Shown in pieces: positions 57,531 to 64,000 of a DNA stretch of 64,000 nucleotides. The notes below the pieces were generated by a model. The model was not told the origin of the DNA, searched no databases, and saw only the letters and a program-made list of their open reading frames with translations. The stretch spans positions 883,937-947,936 of the forward strand of contig JAAAXO010000338.1 in NCBI GenBank assembly GCA_011799875.1, written 5' to 3'. Numbering within the stretch: position 1 is the stretch's first letter; every line of letters begins with the position of its first letter. This stretch comes from Thinopyrum elongatum (lineage: Eukaryota; Streptophyta; Magnoliopsida; Poales; Poaceae). The position numbers were made by a program, and so were the translations under genes.

Positions 57531-59183
57531 TGGCATGATTAAAAAAATACAACATTTAAAACAAGGTAGTGGCACCGTAACAAAATATTATGATGATTTA
57601 CAAACTACCTTGTTGCACTCATTTTTTGAAGAAAGTGAAGAAGATTTTATGGATAGATTTTGGGGAGGATTAAACAGTGATATTCAGGAGATACTAATTC
57701 ATGAAGAGTGTTATCCTATGAACCGTTTGTTTAGTCTTGCTTGCAAAGCTGAACAGAGAATAAAACGACGTGTTGCCCATGAGGAGAACAAGCGCAAGGT
57801 GCACATTCCAAGTGTTGATACAGATGTTTCTTCAGCTACTAGGCGTACTATGACAACCACATCCGTTGTTGCGAGGACTACATCATCTCCACCATGTGAC
57901 ACATCACCACCGAGAGTGCCTACATCATCTGAGTTGATCATAAGAGGTAAGGACAAATGTACAGATTTTCCACTTTCACATGAGAATGATGCATGCCTAG
58001 TTAACTTGAATACATCATGTGTTGAGTTACCTATTGATTCGAATATTTTAGAGAATCGTGTTACTATCATGAATGCATCATGTTATCAAACAGCTGAAAT
58101 ACCAACAATTTTTAGTGCACCCAATGAATTAACTGTTGATGCAAAAGAAACAATGTTTAATCATTTTGATATGACCTCTAATCTTGGTGATGATTTTGTG
58201 TCAAATGACTTATTGCATGTTTGCTTATTTAAGCATGTTGTAGCATGTAAATTTGATGCAAGTAAGGTTTATTCACCAATGTTGGGATGGTTTAATGATG
58301 AACATTGTCAATCCTTTGATATGAATAAGAGCTTCACATATATGTGCAAATTGAGTTGCAATATTTTCATGTCTTCTAATACTTGTGATAATATTTTGGC
58401 TCTACATTTTATGAACTATGAAAGTTACTCATGTATACATGTGTCATATGTGCAAAAATCAAGGGAAATAAAAATGGATGACATATACATATACAACATG
58501 TACACCTTGTCTTTTTTGTTAGCCACATTTCAGATTAAGCAACGCCGAGGACGGCTTTGTTTTCAAGAAGGGGAGGATGATGAGGACATGAATACCTTGG
58601 ATACGACCAAAAATATTGCATACATGTATATTTGTGAGGTGATTTCTAATGCAAACTATGCAATAATTTATTTATGTCATCCAAGACAAAAATACTTCAC
58701 AAACTTTTGTGCCATGTCTAATTGCAGGTGTATGGGACATTTGCACAATCCACATATGAAGATAGGGAAAAAGAGAAGTTTATGTGCTGTTCAAAAAGTC
58801 CTCTCACGTCACTTTTGGGCCAAGAGAAGATAGAGACCAAGTCTCTCATGTTCTGGATTCAGATTCGGACTGCACAGACATACCTGACTCAAAATGCCAA
58901 GGACTATTTCATACGGACTCCGAATTGGGTGATTCTTTTTTTGTTGGAAAGTAGATTTCATGCTCTTTCCAACCCAATTGATTTCACCTTCAAATTAATC
59001 CGGAGCGTTGAGTTGTCGTCGAAACAATCTGACGCTGTAGCAGAATCCGAGTCAAACTACAACTCCAAAGGTGTTGCATCACCTCCACTTGGGCCCATTG
59101 GCCTTGTACGACCTAGGGTTAGTTTTAGGCTGCCTTGGGATGTCCTCCCACCTCCTTGGCTGCCACCCCTTACTCCTATATAA
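57531..59183 (+). pseudogene. gag: Family B gag, C-terminal part with frameshift in the LTR tail (B3)
   Basis: It continues from 39679: GMIKKIQHLKQG, FWGGLNSDIQEILIHEECYPM, ACKAEQRIKRR, the Ser/Thr region and the cysteine-rich tail, entering the LTR at 58578. A one-base change near 58763 shifts the frame, and the original tail frame resumes as a separate open stretch ending at the TAA in the TATA box (59181-59183). No pol domains. Confidence 0.85.
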
Positions 59184-59558
59184 GTAGATCCATCTAGTAG
59201 CTTTTTCCTTGGGATTTGTTTAGTTAAAAGTTAGCCATTGCAACTTCGTGTACTTCGTTTGTGTCCAACGACCAGACCAAGACCGCTTTTGGATCCCCAC
59301 CTTTATCAATACTTCATCTATATTCGCAATATTCAGATTGCATTATCATATTCTTGCTTGTTCTTTGATTGCGTGCAGGAATAGACCTTCGTGGTCAGGC
59401 TGATCATGCTTTCAGCATCGTCAGTAACCTCGGGAGATTGGTTTAGCGATTGCTAAGGCGCAACGTCATGCACGTTTGTAGTCGGATCGTCAAAGTCGAC
59501 TCCACCAAATCGATAGCTATCATCTCATCGAAAGATCGGGACACCCTCGCCTCTATCA
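58578..59558 (+). repeat. Family B 3' LTR of B3 (981 bp)
   Basis: TGATGAGGACATGAATACC to CCTCTATCA. The purine tract precedes it. R reads CTTTATCAATACTTCATC without AATAAA. Right flank AGCGT lies in family C integrase. Confidence 0.9.
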
Positions 59559-60689
59559 AGCGTGAAACGTCGCGGAACATCTTGGGCCAAAAATAGTTCT
59601 TGGAGAGTGTGGCGAATGTCTTGTCGCGTCCAAAGTGTCCCATTAGCCCTCCTCCATGAGATTCTTGCAAAAGGAGCAAACAAAGAGAAGACTCGGGGAT
59701 ACACAATTTGTTAGCTCTCATAAGATAATTATCTTTTATGTAATAGCGTTCCCAAGACGTATGCGTCAAACATTTGGCATAAGGAATAGCAAAAGTAGGA
59801 TCATGCGCATACAAGTCTTTTATATGCTCAAAACCAATGACATTCAATTCAAGTTGGGTAACAAGCATGCATCTACGGGAAAGAGCATCCGCCACAACAT
59901 TTTCCTTACCTTTAATATACTTGATTACATAAGGAAATGACTCGATGAATTCACTCCACTTAGCATGACGCTTGTTCAACTTTGTTTGACCTTTGAGATA
60001 CTTAAGTGTTTCATGATCGGTGTGAAGAATGAACTCATGAGGGCGGAGATAATGTTCCCAAACATGCAAGACTCTAACTAAAGCATATAGCTCTTTGTCA
60101 TAGATGGGATAATTGAGTTGCGCTCTGGAGAGTTTTTCACTAAAGAAAGCGATGGGGCGCTTTTCTTGCATTAACACGCCACCTATGCCATAACCACTAG
60201 CATCGCAATGAATCTCAAAGGGTTTATCAAAGTTTGGTAAAGCAAGCAAAGGAGCATGTGTAAGCAAATTCTTTAGCTCATTGAATGCGGTATCTTGGGA
60301 TAGTCCCCAAACAAAGGGTGCATTCTTCTTACTCAAAGCATGTAAAGGGGATGCAATGGTGCTAAAATCCTTCACAAATCTACGATAGAAACCGGCTAGA
60401 CCAAGAAAACTACGCACTTGTTGCAAGTTGGTTGGTTGGGGCCAAGTTTTAATAGCATTGATCTTAGAGTCATCTACATGAACACCCTTAGAAGACACAA
60501 CAAAACCCAAGAAAACAAGCTTATCAACACTGAAAAGGCATTTTTCCATATTAGCATAAAGGCACTGAGAGATTTGCTAAAGATAAGAATATAGTTAAAA
60601 TAAACCACAACAAATACGCCAATATAGGGTCGAAGAACAAAATGCATGACTCTCATGAAAGTACTGGGTGCTTCGGATAAACCCATTGG
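59559..60689 (-). pseudogene. Family C RT-RNase H-integrase fragment, RT active site lost
   Basis: Minus strand: the RT end contains [10 protein letters not shown], where active copies have YFDD, so both catalytic Asp are replaced, and a deletion joins SKSLS to the following region. RNase H ([26 protein letters not shown]) and the integrase start ([24 protein letters not shown]) follow. It is cut by B3 at 59558 and by a family C LTR at 60690 (flank ATTGG). Confidence 0.85.
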
Positions 60690-61229
60690 TGATGAGGACA
60701 TCCCTAGTCCTTTACCATCTTTTCCTATTGATGATGTTACTCCTCAAGACAAGCCCAATGAAGTGAGGATTGGACCAATGACAAGAGCTCGTGCAAAGTT
60801 ACTTGAGCAACAGGTGAACTCACTCTTAGTTGAATATGATGTTTGTTTTAATGAGAATTTTATACTACCTAAATCTATGCACTTATGTATGATTAGGTTT
60901 ATTGATAACACAAGCATTGGAGGAGCAATGGAGCGCGTTGATGAGGATGGCAAGCACGAGGGAGGCGAGGGAGGAAGTGGAGCCATCAAGGACAAGAAAT
61001 TCGGTTCGGACTGCCAGCAGTCCTGAATTTGAAACGGACATGGTTTCTTGATACGGAGTTCAAATAATGCAAATAAGCACTTTTTGAAGAGGGAACTCCA
61101 AGAGCTTTCCAATGGGTCCGGCCCCAATCACCGGTTCAACTCGTACAGGGCGTGGTGACAGAAACAAGTCACGAGTCATTTTATGGACCTGCGTGTCCTT
61201 TTAGGCCGAACCCAACATGGGTCGGTTTG
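60690..61229 (+). repeat. Family C LTR fragment
   Basis: Starts TGATGAGGACATCCCTAG with the open tail IGPMTRARAKLLEQQVNSLLVEYD, the counterpart of the tail at 14799. Cut at 61230 (flank GTTTG) by the chimeric LTR. It has the clade-typical LTR start and lacks the palindrome array of the other family C LTR. Confidence 0.75.
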
Positions 61230-61836
61230 TGATGAGGACATGACTACCTTGGATACGACCAAAAATATTGCATACATGTATATTTGTGAGGTGATTTCTA
61301 ATGCAAACTATGCAATAATTTATTTGTGTCATCCACGACAAAAATACTTCACAAACTTTTGTGCCATGTCTAATTGCAGGTGTATGGGACATTTGTACAA
61401 TTCACATATGAAGATAAGGGAAAAAGAGAAGTTTAGTTGCTGTTCAAAAAGTCCTCTCACGTCACTTTTGGGCCAAGAGAAGATAGAGTCCAAGTCTCTC
61501 ACGTTCTGGATTCAGATTCGGACTGCACAGACATACCTGACTCAAAATGCCAAGAACTTTTTCATACGGACTCCGAATTGGGTGATTCTTTTTTTGTTGG
61601 AAAGTAGATTTCGTGATCTTTCCAACCCAATTGGATTCACCTTAAAATTCGTCCGGAGCGTTGAGTTATCAATGAAACAATCTGACGCTGCAGCAGAATC
61701 CGAGTCAAACTATAAGTCCAAAGGTGTTGCATCACCTCCACTTGGGCCCATGAGCCTTGTACGACCTAGGGTTAGTTTTAGGCTGCCTTGGGATGTCCTC
61801 CCACCTCCTTGGCCGCCACCCCTTACTCCTATATAA
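61230..61836 (+). CDS. Open LTR-coded tail of family B ORF in the chimeric LTR
   Basis: The frame is open from the LTR start (DEDMTTLDTTKN) to PLTPI and the TAA in the TATA box, about 200 codons. The gag part is absent here, so it is not expected to be expressed by itself. Its integrity supports the idea that B U3 is protein coding. Confidence 0.45.
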
Positions 61837-62221
61837 GTAGATCCATCTAGTAGCTTTTTCCTTGGGTTTTGTTTAGATTAAAAGTTCGCCATAGCTGCAA
61901 CTTCGCGTACTTCGTTTGTGTTCAACGTCCAGACCAAGACGTCACAGAACCCCACCTTGATCAATAAAGCTTTCATCTTATATTCGCAATATCCAGATTG
62001 CAAATCTTAGTTTCTTGCTTGTTCTTCGTTTGCTTGCAGGAGATAGACCCTCGTGGTCAGGTTGATTGTGCTCCGGCGTGGTCAATAACCTCTCGGAGTT
62101 GGTTTAGCGATTGCTAAGGCGCGACGTCCTCGCACGTTCGTAGTCGGATCGTCAAAGTCTACTCCACCAAAAACGATAGCTATCATCTCATCGAAAGATC
62201 GGGACACCCTCGCCTCTATCA
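61230..62221 (+). repeat. Chimeric LTR: family B U3 with family A R-U5
   Basis: 992 bp. Starts TGATGAGGACATGACTACC (B), keeps the full B U3 frame (stop TAA at 61834-61836 in the TATA box) and CTAGTAGCTTTTTCCTTGGG. It then changes to the A sequence TTTTGTTTAGATTAAAAGTTCGCC and A R-U5 with AATAAA. It is the reciprocal of the chimeras at 8361 and 9960. Flanks GTTTG (family C LTR) and CTTGG (A integrase) do not match. Confidence 0.9.
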
Positions 62222-63420
62222 CTTGGGAGGATATATCTATGGACTTTGTTTTAGGTTTACCTCGAACAAAGAAGGGGAGGGATAGCATATTTGTTGTCGT
62301 GGATAGGTTCTCGAAAATGGCACACTTTATACCATGTCATAAAAGCGATGATGCTGTTAATGTTGCTGATTTGTTCTTTCGTGAAATTATACGCTTGCAT
62401 GGTGTGCCAAATACTATTGTTTCAGATCGTGATACGAAATTTCTTAGCCACTTTTGGAGATGTTTATGGGCTAAGTTGGGGACTAAACTGCTTTTTAGTA
62501 CTACATGTCACCCCCAAACTGATGGACAAACTGAAGTAGTTAATAGAACATTGTCTACTATGCTTAGGGCTGTTTTGAAGAATAACAAGAAAATGTGGGA
62601 AGAATGCTTGCCTCATATTGAATTTGCTTATAATCGTTCATTGCATTCTACTACTAAGATGTGTCCTTTTGATATTGTGTATGGTTTCCTTCCTCGTGCA
62701 CCAATTGATTTGTTGCCTCTTCCATCTTCGGAGAAGGTTAATTTTGATGCTAAACAACGTGCTGAATTGATCTTAAAAATGCATGAGTTAACTAAGGAGA
62801 ACATTGAGCGTATGAATGCTAAATATAAACTTGCTGGAGATAAGGGTAGAAAACATGTTGTGTTTGCACCTGGAGATCTTGTTTGGTTACATTTGCGTAA
62901 GGATAGATTTCCTGATTTGCGCAAATCAAAGCTAATGCCACGTGCTGATGGTCCTTTTAAGGTGTTAGAGAAAATAAATGATAATGCATATAAACTTGAG
63001 CTGCCTGCAGATTTTGGGGTTAGTCCCACTTTTAACATTGCAGATCTGAAGCCTTATTTGGGTGAGGAAGATGAGCTTCCGTCGAGGACGACTTCGTTTC
63101 AAGAAGGGGAGGATGATGAGGACATCAATACCATTGTTACACCCATAGCCCCTGCTTCTATACATACTGGACCAATTACTAGAGCTCGCGCACGCCAATT
63201 AAAATATCAGGTACTTTCGTTTCTTGGTAATGATTCTAAAGTTCATGAGAATATGATGCTGCCTAAATTGGATACATTTGTTTTGCTTACAAATGAAGGG
63301 CCTAGCTTGGACAAGAAAGAGGAACTTTGGAGCAAGTTCAAGCATGGAGATGATGGCATGCACAAGGGGAACAAGAACGGAGTTACAAGTGATGATTTCA
63401 GGACTTTGAAGCCACCATAA
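62222..63420 (+). pseudogene. Family A integrase C-terminal two thirds, 5' truncated
   Basis: The frame is open to the stop at 63418-63420. It has the catalytic triad ([23 protein letters not shown]), [13 protein letters not shown] ([18 protein letters not shown]) and the A1 LTR tail (ASIHTG, KYQ, SKVHE). The zinc region and everything upstream are absent. Confidence 0.85.
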
Positions 63421-64000
63421 TGAGTGCAGGAAGCCTTGGACGAAATATACAAGATGTCACTTCATAAATTTCGTCCAGAGGCTATTATAGGTGTTGCGTC
63501 ACCTTATTATTGGGCCAGGCCCATGTAATTTCGAAATACTTGAGTATAGGCTGTTTTTAGAGTCCGTATGTGTGGGGAAACAAGAGATAGGGTTGGTTTC
63601 GGACCCCTCCTTCAAGGGCCACGAAATCCCCTCCTCTTCCTCCATATATACAGCCCTTAGGGCACCGTTTAGACTTTGGGTTTTGTTTAGATTAAAAGTT
63701 CGCCATAGCTGCAACTTCGCGTACTTCGTTTGTGTTCAACGACCAGACCAAGACGTCACAGAACCCCACCTTGATCAATAAAGCTTTCATCTTATATTCG
63801 CAATATCCAGCTTGCAAATCTTAGTTTCTTGCTTGTTCTTCGTTTGCTTGCAGGAGATAGACCCTCGTGGTCAGGTTGATTGTGCTCCGGCGTGGTCAAT
63901 AACCTCTCGGAGTTGGTTTAGCGATTGCTAAGGCGCGACGTCCTCGCACGTTCGTAGTCGGATCGTCAAAGTCTACTCCACCAAAAACGATAGCTATCAT
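63114..64000 (+). repeat. Family A 3' LTR (887 of ~922 bp in the window)
   Basis: The purine tract AAGAAGGGGAGGA is at 63101-63113. It is A1 type, with TATA box and AATAAA present. The window ends at GATAGCTATCAT, about 35 bp before the expected end. Confidence 0.9.

Larger units (their letters stand above)
39239..59558 (+). mobile_element. Family B element B3, split by element K
   Basis: Left block 39239-39679 (leader end and gag N-terminus) and right block 57531-59558 (gag, 3' LTR) are separated by K, with TCGTG duplicated at 39675-39679 and 57526-57530. The 5' LTR and most of the leader are missing on the left, where E6 abuts it. The right flank AGCGT lies in family C integrase, the original host. 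Confidence 0.85.
62222..64000 (+). mobile_element. 3' end of a family A element (integrase and 3' LTR), running off the window
   Basis: Starts in the integrase catalytic core at [11 protein letters not shown] right after the chimeric LTR, and continues through GPY/F, purine tract and LTR to the last base. Confidence 0.9.

Overview
Every stretch of this window that I can identify is LTR-retrotransposon sequence of the plant Ty3/gypsy CRM (centromeric retrotransposon) clade. I found no host gene, tRNA/rRNA gene, CRISPR array or satellite array. The main family (called A here) encodes a Gag-Pol polyprotein whose C-terminus is read from the 3' LTR, uses an initiator-Met-tRNA primer site (TGGTATCAGA), and has LTRs starting TGATGAGGACAT. 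All three traits are typical of CRM elements. The protein and LTR resemble the Cereba/CRW centromeric elements of Triticeae, and the second, pol-less family (B) resembles the non-autonomous partner usually called Quinta. I therefore infer a functional-centromere or pericentromere segment of a Triticeae grass (wheat, barley or a relative). The family names are from memory and were not searched.

Three families are present. Family A is autonomous, with ~922 bp LTRs in at least three sub-types (A1, A2, A3). Family B is non-autonomous, with ~982 bp LTRs and one gag-like ORF that runs through all of U3. Family C is an older relative with decayed pol and a different LTR.

Layout: 1-2319 holds the ends of several nested elements entering from the left. 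2320-4551 and 13478-15731 are one family C element split by a family B composite (4552-13477, TSD TGGCG). 15732-31432 is a nest of family A copies: element E1, with E2 inside its leader (16690-25088, TSD GATTT), inverted pol fragments and recombined LTRs. 31433-39238 is a structurally complete A element (E6, minus strand) with an uninterrupted 1699-codon gag-pol frame. 39239-59558 is a family B element (B3) split by A element K (39680-57525, TSD TCGTG). K carries a solo LTR (TSD CATGC) in its 5' LTR and an 8.2 kb minus-strand composite (48806-57054, TSD CCGTA) in its 3' LTR. 59559-61229 is family C debris, 61230-62221 is a B/A chimeric LTR, and 62222-64000 is the 3' end of another A element.

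Two processes shaped the region. The first is repeated insertion of the families into each other. The second is LTR-LTR recombination, which leaves LTRs whose two flanks do not match. The most notable signal is a set of reciprocal A/B chimeric LTRs that switch family at the predicted U3/R border, plus leaders that switch family near the primer site. This is the pattern expected if A and B RNAs are co-packaged and reverse transcription jumps between them. A stem-loop shared by the otherwise different A and B leaders is a candidate common packaging or dimerisation signal.
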